DNA of 64,000 bases from Corynebacterium ciconiae DSM 44920 (GTDB lineage: Bacteria > Actinomycetota > Actinomycetes > Mycobacteriales > Mycobacteriaceae). This document shows positions 37,289 to 45,723 of the stretch, in pieces (positions within the stretch are counted from its first letter, which is position 1; each line of letters opens with the position of its first letter). The position numbers were made by a program, and so were the translations under genes. The notes beneath the pieces were generated by a model that did no database searches, was not told the origin of the DNA, and saw nothing but the letters and a program-made list of their open reading frames with translations. The DNA is taken from positions 992,001 to 1,056,000 of the forward strand of contig NZ_CP047189.1 in assembly GCF_030440575.1 (NCBI RefSeq). Reading direction: 5' to 3'.

Positions 37289-38212
37289 ATGAGCACCGAT
37301 TTGGTTCCCGGTACTCGGGTGAGTGTGACCGTCCCGGCATCCTCTGCCAATCTTGGCCCCGGTTTCGACACCCTTGGCGTGGCGCTGGGCCTCTATGACA
37401 CGGTGGATGTGGAGGTCACCTCCTCTGGGCTTGAGGTGGATATCTTCGGCGAGGGGCAGGATGATCTTCCCCGCGGTGAAACCCACCTCGTTGTCAAAGC
37501 GCTGCGCAGTGGTCTGGCTGCTGCGGGCATGAGCGCTCCCGGCTTGAAAGTGACGTGCCACAACAGCATCCCTCAATCGCGCGGCCTTGGTTCTTCCGCG
37601 GCAGCCGCCGTGGCGGGAGTCTGCGCCGCCAACGGCTTGGCCGGTGATCCTCTGAGCACTGAGGAGATCGTGCAGCTGGCGTCAGCCTTTGAAGGACATC
37701 CCGATAATGCGGCCGCTTCGGTGTTGGGAGCCGCGGTGGTGTCGTGGACAGATATCCCCGTGGACGGGCGCACCAAGCCGCAGTACCACGCGGTCTCGCT
37801 GCCGGTGCATGAGTCCATTCGTGCCACCGCGCTGGTGCCGGATTTCTACGCCTCCACTGACGCAGTGCGCAAAGTACTGCCCTCGGACGTCACCCATATC
37901 GACGCGCGTTTTAACGTCTCCCGCACCGCGGTCATGGTGATGGCTCTCCAGCACCACCCCGAGCTGCTGTGGGAAGGCACCCGCGACCGGTTGCACCAGC
38001 CCTACCGGGCCGATGTGCTGCCCGTGACCGCCGAGTGGGTCAATCGTTTGCGCAATCGCGGTTATGCAGCCTATCTTTCGGGCGCCGGCCCCACCGTGAT
38101 GGTGCTCTCCACCGATGCGGTGGAGCCCTCGATCCTTGATGATGCCCGCGCCGCCGGGTTGAAGGTCATGGAACTATCGGTGGCGGGCCCCGTGCGCGTC
38201 GAGCGCGCCTAG
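37289..38212 (+). CDS. thrB: Homoserine kinase
   Basis: A 307-residue GHMP kinase that makes O-phosphohomoserine for threonine synthase. The N-terminal [18 protein letters not shown] (residues ~11-28) and the ATP loop [18 protein letters not shown] (~93) are ThrB signatures, and [12 protein letters not shown] is the third GHMP motif. The gene is five bases downstream of hom and co-transcribed. A motif A inverted pair lies after the stop. Confidence 0.97.
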   Translation: MSTDLVPGTRVSVTVPASSANLGPGFDTLGVALGLYDTVDVEVTSSGLEVDIFGEGQDDLPRGETHLVVKALRSGLAAAGMSAPGLKVTCHNSIPQSRGLGSSAAAAVAGVCAANGLAGDPLSTEEIVQLASAFEGHPDNAAASVLGAAVVSWTDIPVDGRTKPQYHAVSLPVHESIRATALVPDFYASTDAVRKVLPSDVTHIDARFNVSRTAVMVMALQHHPELLWEGTRDRLHQPYRADVLPVTAEWVNRLRNRGYAAYLSGAGPTVMVLSTDAVEPSILDDARAAGLKVMELSVAGPVRVERA

Positions 38213-38231
38213 ACGCCGTATCTGCCCTAGG

Positions 38232-38333
38232 ACTACGCAGCAGAGTTATCAGCTTGGTAGGCCTAGGGATTTTTGTGCTGTGAACAGGAGCAAGTCAGGC
38301 CTTGGGGCCTCGGTTAACTCTGCTGCGTAGTAG
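38232..38333. repeat. Perfect 17-bp inverted pair carrying motif A
   Basis: ACTACGCAGCAGAGTTA (38232-38248) and its exact complement TAACTCTGCTGCGTAGT (38315-38331), extended to AG, flank 66 bases with an imperfect inner AGGCCT stem. The right arm overlaps the end of the arnR-like gene. It lies between thrB and that gene, which converge, and may terminate both. Confidence 0.85.
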
Positions 38334-39057
38334 CACAGTGAAGTTGAATATCGCATTGGCCAGGGCGCACAAAGGGCAGCAGTGTCACGGTGGTGGCGCT
38401 GTGCTCATCTGCGCCTATTGCGGCTTGAGCAAAGCCGTGGTGGATGGAGCACACCAAGGGATCGGGCCGGGCGGATTCGGAGACAAAGGGGCAGCGGTTG
38501 AGCGAGATGGTGCGGGTATGGGGTTCGGCGGGGTCGTCTACAGGGGCGTCCGGATCGTAGCCGGTGCGTCGCATCAGGCTCACGAGGGCTGACAACTGAT
38601 CGGAGTGGTTGTGGCTGTGTTCTGCCGTGTGGCCGACGCGGCGAGCCCAGCGGCGTCCGAGCTCGACAGCTCGGCGATGGGCGGCGTGAGTATCGTCGTC
38701 CGCGGCGAGCAGCTGGGCGAGTTCATTGACCAGCTCGATTTGTTCGCCTGTGATGGCCGCAGAGTCAGGGATGCGGGCGTGGACCACTAGGCTGGGCCGG
38801 CCGCGGCCAGCTCGGGCTGCACTGGTGCTGGTGCGCACGGCACCGCGTTGGAGAAGTTCATCAATGTGTCCACGCACGGTATTAATGTGCATGCCGGTGT
38901 CGGCCGCCAGGGTGCTCAATGTGGCGCCGTTGGGGTAGGTGCGCACCGCCTCGAGCACGAGGCGTTGTTTGGCGCTCAGTGGCAGCGAGTCGTCGAACAG
39001 CGCGCGTGTGGGCGCAGGTCCGGCAGCGGGTGAGGACTCAGCATGCGGGGTGGGCAT
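38314..39057 (-). CDS. arnR: ArnR-like transcriptional regulator with Fe-S cysteines
   Basis: A 247-residue winged-HTH regulator of ArsR type. HTH: LSTLAADTGMHINTVRGHIDELLQRGAV (residues ~45-72). The C-terminal domain has four Cys: NRCPF, LVCSIHH, GQCDI and LHCAT. This matches the C. glutamicum ArnR, which I recall as a repressor of narKGHJI and hmp whose Fe-S cluster is needed for activity. I place the start at 39057 because upstream in-frame codons overlap modBC. No nitrate reductase genes lie in the window. The last codons and stop (ATTQQS, stop) lie inside motif A, so this repeat forms the protein's end. Confidence 0.7.
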   Translation of the reverse strand: MPTPHAESSPAAGPAPTRALFDDSLPLSAKQRLVLEAVRTYPNGATLSTLAADTGMHINTVRGHIDELLQRGAVRTSTSAARAGRGRPSLVVHARIPDSAAITGEQIELVNELAQLLAADDDTHAAHRRAVELGRRWARRVGHTAEHSHNHSDQLSALVSLMRRTGYDPDAPVDDPAEPHTRTISLNRCPFVSESARPDPLVCSIHHGFAQAAIGADEHSATTVTLLPFVRPGQCDIQLHCATTQQS

Positions 39058-39068
39058 GGTGCGCCATT

Positions 39069-41102
39069 TTACCCGTGGTCGAACGATCGACCATGCTCGG
39101 TGGGGTCCATGGGGTGCACTGTGGTGGCGAGCGCTTTGAAGCTGCACGAGACCTCAGTGCCGATAGCAAGCCCGAGCTCGGCGACGCTGCGCGCTGTCAC
39201 CGCGGCCCGCAGCCGCTGCGTACTCTCGGCCAGCTGCACATGCACGCTCACCTGGTCGCCGCTGTGCTCCAGCGCCACGACGGCGCCGTTGAGGCAGTTT
39301 CGAGCGGAGGTGCCCGAAGGCGCTGCGGTGGTGGCAATGCTTACGGCCGTGGGCGAAAACAGCACGGCAACATCGCTGGCAGGCTCAAGAGGCGCGGTGT
39401 GGGGTGCGGTGGAGGCATCGGGCGCATACGTGGCCTCGATACCCTGGCCGGAACAAGACACGGTGATGAGCTCCGAGCTAGATGAGACCACCGTGGCGTG
39501 GAGTCGGTTGAGACCGGCGAGATAAGCCATGAAGGCGGTCGGTGGCTGTTGCATCATCTGCTCGACGGGGCCGAAGGCGGTGATATCGCCAGCTTCGAGG
39601 ACTGCTGCGTAGTGGGCCAAAGTGGCGATGTCGACCACGTTGTGGCTGATGAGGATCACCGTGCGGTGGTGGGAGCAGGCCTTGAGCACTGCCCGCCAGC
39701 GGCTGGCGCTCGCAGCATCGAGGGCAGCCATGGGCTCATCGACGATAAGTGTGTGCGGGCGAGCCGCCAAACCGCGCAGCAAAGCCACCTGGGCTTGCTG
39801 CCCGCCAGAGAGCGATCCAATGGGAAGATCAGCAAGGTCAGACAGCCCGGCTGCGGCGAGCAGCTCGCTAGCGGTGTTCGCGCTACCGCAGACCACGCTC
39901 ACAGCGCGGTGTACCCGCATCCTGGGAGGCAGCGCTGAGTCTTGGGTGAGAAGCACAATGCCGCGGGCGTGGATGGGAACCGGTGCGGTTCTATGCCGAG
40001 CTGCCAGCCGGGCGCTTCTCCAGAGCCTTGGCTGTGAGCGATCGACGCCAGGGTCGAGCACGGTCTCGCCGAGTGTGATCTCTGTGCCTGTGAGCTCGCC
40101 GACGATAAGCCGCGCCACGGTGGTTTTGCCCGCACCGTTTTCCCCGACCAACGCGGTGGTGCGGGCAGCGGGGAAGCTGCGGCGCTGTGCCGCAGGTCCG
40201 AAGGTGAGCGTCTCAGCCGGTGCGATCGGGGCAGTCAGGGCTGCGAGCGCGCTGGTGTTGATGGGCTGAAGGGTGGCGGTGTGGGCTGCTCCGGTGAAGC
40301 GGGGGCGCAACCACAGCCACGCGCCCCCTAGAGCCGCTCCCAGTACGGCGATAGCCAGCAGCATCAATACGGCCGCCAGTACCAGAGCGCGTTCGGGATC
40401 GATCTCGCGCTCCAGATAGATCCCAATCGGCAGGGTACGGGTAATTCCTGGGTAAGAGCCAGCGAAGGTGAGGGTGGTGCCGAACTCGCCGAGTGAGCGC
40501 GCACAGGCTAAGCCGGCGCCGCTAGCCAGGGCGGGAGCGACAGTGGGGATGAGGATATGGCGGGTGATCGCTCCAGTACTCATCCCCACCGATCGCGCCG
40601 ATGATTGCACTCTAGGGCTGAGTTGGGCGAGAGCCTGTTCGATGGTGATCACTACGAAAGGCAGCGCCACGAACACGTGGGAGGCCACCACGCCCGGGAA
40701 AGCGAAGGCAAAGCGCAGTCCAAGCGTATCGAGCACGGGCGCGCTTATCCCGTACACCCCCAGCAGGGAGGTAAGCGCCATCCCACCCACCACAGGTGGC
40801 AGCGCTAAAGGCAGCAGCACCAATAACCGAGTGAAGCTACGCCCGGCGCGCAGCGTGTGCAGCCACAGCGCCACCGCCAGTCCGAGGACAGTAGCGATGA
40901 CGGTGGCCCACACGGCCGAGGTGACCGTCACGGAGATTAATTCGCGGGTGGGGGGTTCGCTAAGAATCTCGGGTACTCGCTGCCACGGCACCCGCCATAG
41001 CAGGGCAAGTACCGGGGCAATGATCACGCATAGACCGCACCACGCCGCAACGATGACGGGAATGGTTTGGCGGGAGCGGGCGCTAGTGAGCTCGGCGGGC
41101 AT
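39069..41102 (-). CDS. Fused molybdate permease-ATPase ModB-ModC
   Basis: A 677-residue fusion of two usual molybdate ABC importer subunits. The first ~260 residues are the ModB permease with the EAA-like stretch RSVGMSTGAITRHILIPTVAPALAS and about six helices. A linker leads to ModC: GENGAGKT near residue 320, LSGGQ near 430 and TLIVDEP near 450, with a C-terminal Mop-type domain (ARNCLNGAVVALE) for oxyanion binding. The start at 41102 is 24 bases after the modA stop on the same strand. The fusion is in one continuous reading frame. Confidence 0.9.
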   Translation of the reverse strand: MPAELTSARSRQTIPVIVAAWCGLCVIIAPVLALLWRVPWQRVPEILSEPPTRELISVTVTSAVWATVIATVLGLAVALWLHTLRAGRSFTRLLVLLPLALPPVVGGMALTSLLGVYGISAPVLDTLGLRFAFAFPGVVASHVFVALPFVVITIEQALAQLSPRVQSSARSVGMSTGAITRHILIPTVAPALASGAGLACARSLGEFGTTLTFAGSYPGITRTLPIGIYLEREIDPERALVLAAVLMLLAIAVLGAALGGAWLWLRPRFTGAAHTATLQPINTSALAALTAPIAPAETLTFGPAAQRRSFPAARTTALVGENGAGKTTVARLIVGELTGTEITLGETVLDPGVDRSQPRLWRSARLAARHRTAPVPIHARGIVLLTQDSALPPRMRVHRAVSVVCGSANTASELLAAAGLSDLADLPIGSLSGGQQAQVALLRGLAARPHTLIVDEPMAALDAASASRWRAVLKACSHHRTVILISHNVVDIATLAHYAAVLEAGDITAFGPVEQMMQQPPTAFMAYLAGLNRLHATVVSSSSELITVSCSGQGIEATYAPDASTAPHTAPLEPASDVAVLFSPTAVSIATTAAPSGTSARNCLNGAVVALEHSGDQVSVHVQLAESTQRLRAAVTARSVAELGLAIGTEVSCSFKALATTVHPMDPTEHGRSFDHG

Positions 41103-41125
41103 GGCGCTGTGTGTACACCCCGTGG

Positions 41126-41896
41126 TTAGTTGGTGACGGGGTTGAAGCCGTGGTTGGACCAGGCTTCGTCGGCGGCGGTGCTGCGCAGTGCCTTGAGGAA
41201 GTCAGCGGCCTCTTCTTTCTTCTCGCTGGTCGATACCACTGCGGCGAGGTAGTGGTTAGGCGCGGCGTCGGCGCCCGGGATATCGAAGGTGCGCACGGCA
41301 TCCCCGGCGGCGAGCGCATCGGAGGCGTAGACCAAGGCGGCATCCGCGCCGCCGGAGGTGACCTTGCCCAGGGTGTCGGTGACGTTCGCCTCGAGGGAGG
41401 CGGGTGTGAGGGAGGGGAGGGCGGCGTCGATAAGCCGCGCAGAAGCTGCGCCGCACGGCACCTGCTCGTCGCAGACTACAACGGTGGCATCGAGGAGGGA
41501 CTCGTCGAATCCGGTGATGCCGGCGGTATTATCGGCGGGCACCACCAGCACCAGATAGTTGCTGGCCACTACTTCTGGGGCTTCAACCACACCCTGATTG
41601 ACAGCCTGATTCATGGTGCGCTCGTCGGCGGTGATGAGCACATCGGCCGGTGCGCCATCGACAAGCTGCTGCACCAACGCGGAGGAGCCGGCGTTTTGGA
41701 TCACAAGCTCTGCGGGGCGGTCCAACTCGGCGGCGAGGTCCGCGAAGTCGTCACTGAGCACTCGGGTGGAGGCGGCGGCGAAGACATCCAGCTGCGTGGC
41801 ATCGGGGCTTGGGGCGTCTGCAGTGTTGGATGAGCAGGCACTCAACACCCCCGCTGCGGCGAGCACGCTTGTCAACGTCGTCAGGAATCTGCGCAT
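41126..41896 (-). CDS. modA: Molybdate-binding lipoprotein ModA
   Basis: A 256-residue periplasmic-type binding protein for molybdate. The N-terminus MRRFLTTLTSVLAAAGVLSAC ends in a lipobox LSAC, so the mature protein is a lipid-anchored surface protein. Features: DVFAAASTRVLSDDFADLA and PADVLITADERTMNQA, typical of ModA. Starts at 41896 or 41902; no clear ribosome site, and a -10-like TACCAT is ~10 bases upstream, suggesting a leaderless message. It precedes the ModB-ModC gene. A motif B copy is at 41423-41435. Confidence 0.9.
   Translation of the reverse strand: MRRFLTTLTSVLAAAGVLSACSSNTADAPSPDATQLDVFAAASTRVLSDDFADLAAELDRPAELVIQNAGSSALVQQLVDGAPADVLITADERTMNQAVNQGVVEAPEVVASNYLVLVVPADNTAGITGFDESLLDATVVVCDEQVPCGAASARLIDAALPSLTPASLEANVTDTLGKVTSGGADAALVYASDALAAGDAVRTFDIPGADAAPNHYLAAVVSTSEKKEEAADFLKALRSTAADEAWSNHGFNPVTN
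41423..41435 (-). repeat. Motif B copy (perfect, in modA)
   Basis: Reads GCTTATCGACGCC on the minus strand and encodes part of RLIDAAL in ModA. Confidence 0.65.
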
Positions 41897-41897
41897 G

Positions 41898-41907
41898 ACC
41901 ATATGGT
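41898..41907. promoter_or_regulatory. Palindrome at the modA start
   Basis: ACCATATGGT is a perfect 10-base palindrome that overlaps the region directly upstream of the modA start codon. A regulator or start-site effect is possible; nothing else supports it. Confidence 0.35.
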
Positions 41908-42098
41908 ACACAGCACGCACCGCCGTCTGTGCAGGCCCAAGGGGCTAGATTCGCCAGACTCTGAGCAGCACTTCGGCCCCGATATCGGTGGCCTAGAGTA
42001 GGCACTACGCATCAGCCTTCACGCCAAGCGGACAGCATCTAGCCAACACATCCCTCAACCTACGACAGCCTCAATCTCAGCATAAGGAGAGCCGATCC

Positions 42099-42692
42099 GT
42101 GAACGAATCTCACGCCCACTGCGAATCCGACGCCCACCGCAGCCCCCGCCCACTGGAGTCCATGCCGGAGATTCCAGGTGCTGTCATCACAGTCTCAGAT
42201 CGCTGTGCCCGCGGCGAACGGCAGGATCTTTCGGGGCCGAAGGCTCGGCAGGGGTTATGCGACTATGGGGTCACGGTCGGGCAGATCACCGTGGTTGAAG
42301 ACGGCGTGGAGTCGGTGCAAGAGGCCATTATCGAAGCGATCGAAGCGGGCGCGCGAGTGGTGTTTACCACCGGTGGTACTGGCGTGTCGCCGCGGGATCT
42401 CACCCCGGAGGCGACGGCGCCGCTGCTCGATGTGCAGTTGCATCAGATCTCCACGCAGATTCTGCTCCGCGGGCTGCAGGCAACCCCGTTGGCGGCATTG
42501 TCGCGGGGGCTTGTGGGTATTGCGCGCCGGGCCAGTCAGCGCCCGGCAGTGATCATCAATGCCCCTGGTTCGCGCGGCGGGGTGGCCGATGTGCTTGCGG
42601 TGGTGGGCCCGCTGCTGAGCCATATTGTGGATCAGATGGATGGCGCGAGCGAGCACGAACACCGGGAACACGAGCACCAGCACGAGCGGTGA
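42099..42692 (+). CDS. mog: Molybdopterin adenylyltransferase (MogA/MoaB family)
   Basis: A 197-residue protein that activates molybdopterin by adenylylation before Mo insertion. VVFTTGGTGVSPRDLTPEAT near residue 88 is the MogA/MoaB core loop; AVITVSDRCARGERQDLSGP is the first core strand region, and AVIINAPGSRGGVADVL a later one. The GTG at 42099 has AAGGAG ten bases upstream. Both ends are unusually His-rich (HAHCESDAHRS and EHEHREHEHQHER), perhaps binding metal. It is convergent with mobA and divergent from modA. Confidence 0.85.
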   Translation: MNESHAHCESDAHRSPRPLESMPEIPGAVITVSDRCARGERQDLSGPKARQGLCDYGVTVGQITVVEDGVESVQEAIIEAIEAGARVVFTTGGTGVSPRDLTPEATAPLLDVQLHQISTQILLRGLQATPLAALSRGLVGIARRASQRPAVIINAPGSRGGVADVLAVVGPLLSHIVDQMDGASEHEHREHEHQHER

Positions 42693-42709
42693 GGTCTACG
42701 GGTCTGGTG

Positions 42710-43357
42710 TTAGTCGGAGGGAAAGTCCTCTAGGGCCGCGAGGGTGTCGTAGTCGCGTTCGGAGCCATCGCCTGGGATCTCGCCGATGCGTTGATTGCTC
42801 AGCAGCGCCGAGACCGCAGCCCCCGCGCATTCTGAGAGCTCTGCCACGGCGCGCGTCAGCGACTCGGTTCGCCAGAGCGCGCACAGTGGCTGTCGGTGGC
42901 CATCGCTACTACGCACCAGAGTGAGATCGATCCCAGGGCGCGGAGCAGGCTTATCGACGCCCACCTCCCGTCCATCATCACCTTCGTCCTGCGTGTTTTC
43001 TGCGAGGGCCGCGGCAAGCTGCGGATAGAGCCTGGCTGAATGAGGCGCATCCACCGCGAGCACCAAGGTGGTGGGGTGGGGCGGGTGATCTGCCGCAAGG
43101 CGGGTAACCCCCGCGGCGATCGCCGCTACAGGTCCTGAAAAAGGCGGCGTCTCGCGGGCCTGCACCACCCCTGCCGGCAGCTGCACCGCGCGGGTGGTGA
43201 CTAGGCAGACGCGTGCGCTGGGCAGGTAAGCGTCGATAGTGGCAAGACAGTGGTCGATGAGCCGGCGGCCGTGCACCGTTACGGTGGCTTTATCCCGTCC
43301 GCCCATGCGGCTGCCCCGGCCGCCAGCCAGCAGGATCACATCAACGCCGGTGCTCAT
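42710..43357 (-). CDS. mobA: Molybdenum cofactor guanylyltransferase MobA
   Basis: A 215-residue enzyme that adds GMP to molybdopterin to form MGD. The nucleotide loop LLAGGRGSRMGGRDKATV (residues ~9-26) is the family signature, followed by VLAVDAPH. An additional region near residues 115-150 (ENTQDEGDDGREVGVDKP, then LVRSSDG) is encoded by motif B (42949-42961) and a motif A near copy (42906-42921). The start overlaps the moaC stop by four bases, so the two are coupled. Confidence 0.88.
   Translation of the reverse strand: MSTGVDVILLAGGRGSRMGGRDKATVTVHGRRLIDHCLATIDAYLPSARVCLVTTRAVQLPAGVVQARETPPFSGPVAAIAAGVTRLAADHPPHPTTLVLAVDAPHSARLYPQLAAALAENTQDEGDDGREVGVDKPAPRPGIDLTLVRSSDGHRQPLCALWRTESLTRAVAELSECAGAAVSALLSNQRIGEIPGDGSERDYDTLAALEDFPSD
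42906..42921 (-). repeat. Motif A near copy (15/16) inside mobA
   Basis: On the minus strand CTCTGGTGCGTAGTAG encodes LVRSS in MobA, a different reading from the moeA and arnR copies. Confidence 0.7.
42949..42961 (+). repeat. Motif B copy (perfect, inside mobA)
   Basis: GCTTATCGACGCC, 27 bases from the motif A near copy, in the variable insert of MobA. Confidence 0.7.
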
Positions 43358-43842
43358 TGGGGAATCTCGCGGGACCAGTCACCCGAGCGGCCACCCGACT
43401 TGGCGATAATTGCGCTTCGGCGAATATAGGCGGATCGATCCACGCCTTTCACCATGTCGATGACGGCGAGTGCCGCGACGGACACGGCGGTCAATGCCTC
43501 CATCTCCACCCCGGTGCGATCGGCGGTGCGCACCGTCGCGGTGATCGCCACGTGATCGTCGCGGAGCTCAAGCTCCACCGAGCAGCCGTGTACCCCGATG
43601 GTGTGGGCCAGCGGCAGTAGCTCGGGCACTTTCTTTGCCGCGGAGATGCCCGCGATGCGCGCCACCGCCAGCACATCGCCCTTGGGCACGCGGTTATCCC
43701 GCAGCGCGCTCATCACCTCAGAAGAACAGGCCACCTCGCCATACGCAGTGGCCTCTCGCACGGTGGGGGTTTTGGCGGTGACATCCACCATGTAGGCAGT
43801 GCCGGCCTCGTTGAGGTGGGTGAACGTGAGATCCTTACTCAT
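43354..43842 (-). CDS. moaC: Cyclic pyranopterin monophosphate synthase MoaC
   Basis: A 162-residue enzyme that, with MoaA, turns GTP into cyclic pyranopterin monophosphate. Signatures: MVDVTAKTPTVREATAYGEV, LPLAHTIGVHGCSVELEL, ATVRTADRTGVEMEALTAVS and YDMVKGVDR-like VIDMVKGVDR at residues ~135-145. ATG at 43842 has AAGGA upstream. It lies between moeA and mobA; the stop overlaps the mobA ATG. Confidence 0.96.
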   Translation of the reverse strand: MSKDLTFTHLNEAGTAYMVDVTAKTPTVREATAYGEVACSSEVMSALRDNRVPKGDVLAVARIAGISAAKKVPELLPLAHTIGVHGCSVELELRDDHVAITATVRTADRTGVEMEALTAVSVAALAVIDMVKGVDRSAYIRRSAIIAKSGGRSGDWSREIPQ

Positions 43843-43926
43843 GGGAGGTCCTTACAATAAGTGAGCTATTTCGGTGGGGGATGTGGTTGGGTACTCGGAG
43901 CTGCCTTCGGGGCACTGGCGGTGGTA

Positions 43927-45210
43927 CTAGAGCCGAGTGCACAGCACTCGAATCTCGTCGCCATCGTCTCTATCACCAGCCCCTGCGGGCACGATGGCTA
44001 GCCCATCAGCGACTGCTAGTGAGCTGATGAGATGGGAGCCAAGGCCGCGATGATGGGCGGGCACAGCACGCACCGTGGTCGCCGTAACCGGCCCAGTGCG
44101 TTCGAGGCACACCGGCACGAATCTAGCGCGCCGGGCGTCGCCGGGAAAGTGCCCGCCGGCGGTAGCTACGACGATAGGAAGATCCCACTGGCCAGGGGTG
44201 TGCACTCTGCTGCGTAGTAGCCGTATGAGCGCAGCGACGTAGAGATGGAAGGAGGCATACACACTCACCGGATTGCCCGGCAGGCAGGCGATGAGTGTGG
44301 AGTTGACCAGCCCAAGGCCTTGGGGCTTACCAGGCTGCTGGGCGATGGCGCCAAACCACACCCCGTGCTGGCTAAGGACTTCTTTGACCACGTCGAAGGA
44401 GCCTGCGGAGACACCGCCGGAGGTGATGATCATATCGGCCCGTTCGCTGAGTTCACCTAGGGTGCGCTCAAACTCTGCAGGCGTATCGGAGCTGCAGTGT
44501 ACGCGGATGCAGTCGGCGCCAGCTGCGGCGACAAGCGCGGCGAGCATCGGGCCGTTGGAGTCGGGGATCTGCCCCGCGCCGAGTTCCTCGCCGGGGGCGC
44601 GTAGCTCATCGCCGGTGGAGAGCACAGCCACGGTGGGCACGGAGTAGACCTCCAGTTCGGAGTGGCCTACTGAGATCGCTGTGGCTAGTACGCCGGCATC
44701 CACCACGGTGCCCGCGCTCAGCACAGTCTGTTCGAGGTGGACGTCTTCACCGGCGGCACGAATATGCTGCCCTGCTCTGGCTGTGCCCTGCAGGCATACC
44801 TCGGCGGGGCACTCGCTCAGCCCGATCGGCATATCGGAGGCCTCCACTGGGACCACGGCCAGCGAGGTATCGGCAACGGAGCCGGAGACCTCGATCGGTG
44901 CGCCTGTCATGATGCGCACGGCTTCGCCCGGTTGGGGGCTGCGTGGGGCGCTACCGGCGGGCACATCGGCCACCACCGGCAGGGTGGTGCTATCTCCTGT
45001 GAGATCGGTGTAGTGGACAAGGAAACCATCCATCGCCGAGTTGTGAAACGCCGGGATGGGGTAGCGGGCGCGAATATCGGTGGCGAGCACCCGCCCGCGT
45101 GCCTGCTCGACCGCGCACATCTCGGTGGTGGGGGTGGTTGAGGCGAGGTAGCGCTGACCGAGCTCGGCAACGGCGCGCAGGTGATCGTCGACACTGCGAA
45201 ACTGTGGCAT
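43927..45210 (-). CDS. moeA: Molybdopterin molybdotransferase MoeA
   Basis: A 427-residue enzyme that inserts molybdate into adenylylated molybdopterin. PAFHNSAMDGF near residue 55 and VLSTGDEL, SNGPML, GGVSAGSFD and PGKPQGLG (residues 215-310) are MoeA motifs, and CLPGNPVSVYASF lies near 330. I chose ATG at 45210; TAGACT lies nine bases before it, so the message is probably leaderless. A perfect motif A (44205-44220) encodes LLRSR within domain III. moaC follows on the same strand. Confidence 0.93.
   Translation of the reverse strand: MPQFRSVDDHLRAVAELGQRYLASTTPTTEMCAVEQARGRVLATDIRARYPIPAFHNSAMDGFLVHYTDLTGDSTTLPVVADVPAGSAPRSPQPGEAVRIMTGAPIEVSGSVADTSLAVVPVEASDMPIGLSECPAEVCLQGTARAGQHIRAAGEDVHLEQTVLSAGTVVDAGVLATAISVGHSELEVYSVPTVAVLSTGDELRAPGEELGAGQIPDSNGPMLAALVAAAGADCIRVHCSSDTPAEFERTLGELSERADMIITSGGVSAGSFDVVKEVLSQHGVWFGAIAQQPGKPQGLGLVNSTLIACLPGNPVSVYASFHLYVAALIRLLRSRVHTPGQWDLPIVVATAGGHFPGDARRARFVPVCLERTGPVTATTVRAVPAHHRGLGSHLISSLAVADGLAIVPAGAGDRDDGDEIRVLCTRL
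44205..44220 (+). repeat. Motif A copy (perfect, inside moeA)
   Basis: CTCTGCTGCGTAGTAG within moeA; on the coding strand it reads LLRSR, unlike the arnR and mobA readings. Confidence 0.8.
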
Positions 45211-45280
45211 AGTAGGCAAGTCTAGCGAGTGCCGGTGAGTGCGCTCCGTCAACCGCCGCGCAGAAAGGATATCCCTCTCA

Positions 45281-45700
45281 ATGGTCGCCACCAGCTCCGG
45301 AATGTGCACCGAGCCGATCGATATGGCCGCGCTTTCAGCGGCGGTGGCTTGCCCCGAGGCGGGGGCGGTAGTCACCTTCGATGGCCGGGTGCGCAATCAT
45401 GACCACGGCCATAGTGTGACCTCATTGGAGTACTCCGCGCACCCAGCGGCGGGGCGCATCATCGTGGAGGTGGCAGAGGAGATCGCTGAGCGCTTCGATC
45501 TTCACGCCGTGGCGGTCTATCACCGCACTGGCGCCTTGGGGATTGGCGATGTCGCGCTCGGGGCGGCGGTGGCTTCCTCCCATCGTCAGGAGGCCTTTGC
45601 CGCCATCGCTGCGCTTGTCGACGCCATCAAGCTGCGCCTGCCAGTGTGGAAGAAACAATATTTCGCCGACGGCACCTACGAGTGGTCGAACTGCGCCTAA
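45281..45700 (+). CDS. moaE: Molybdopterin synthase large subunit MoaE
   Basis: A 139-residue catalytic subunit of molybdopterin synthase, which transfers sulfur from the MoaD thiocarboxylate to the pterin. VTFDGRVRNHDHGHSVTSLEY, VYHRTGALGIGDVALGAAVAS and KLRLPVWKKQYFADG are MoaE signatures, including the catalytic Lys of KKQ. ATG at 45281 has AAAGGA upstream; an in-frame upstream GTG is less likely. It is divergent from moeA and convergent with moaD. Confidence 0.95.
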   Translation: MVATSSGMCTEPIDMAALSAAVACPEAGAVVTFDGRVRNHDHGHSVTSLEYSAHPAAGRIIVEVAEEIAERFDLHAVAVYHRTGALGIGDVALGAAVASSHRQEAFAAIAALVDAIKLRLPVWKKQYFADGTYEWSNCA

Positions 45701-45707
45701 ACATCTC

Positions 45708-45723
45708 AGCCCTGCTTCGGGCT
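45708..45723. terminator. Short hairpin between moaE and moaD
   Basis: AGCCC (45708-45712), loop TGCTTC, GGGCT (45719-45723). It lies between the converging stops and could weakly end transcription both ways. Confidence 0.4.

Noticed and set aside
39599..39614. Motif A-like sequence in the modBC gene (13/16)
   Set aside because: It encodes a normal AHYAAV stretch expected in ABC ATPases, so coincidence is enough.
42002..42017. Motif A-like CACTACGCATCAG upstream of mog
   Set aside because: Only 11 of 16 bases match; too weak to count.
45612..45625. Motif B-like GCTTGTCGACGCC in moaE
   Set aside because: One mismatch, and it codes LVDAIK, which is conserved MoaE sequence; not counted as evidence for the element.
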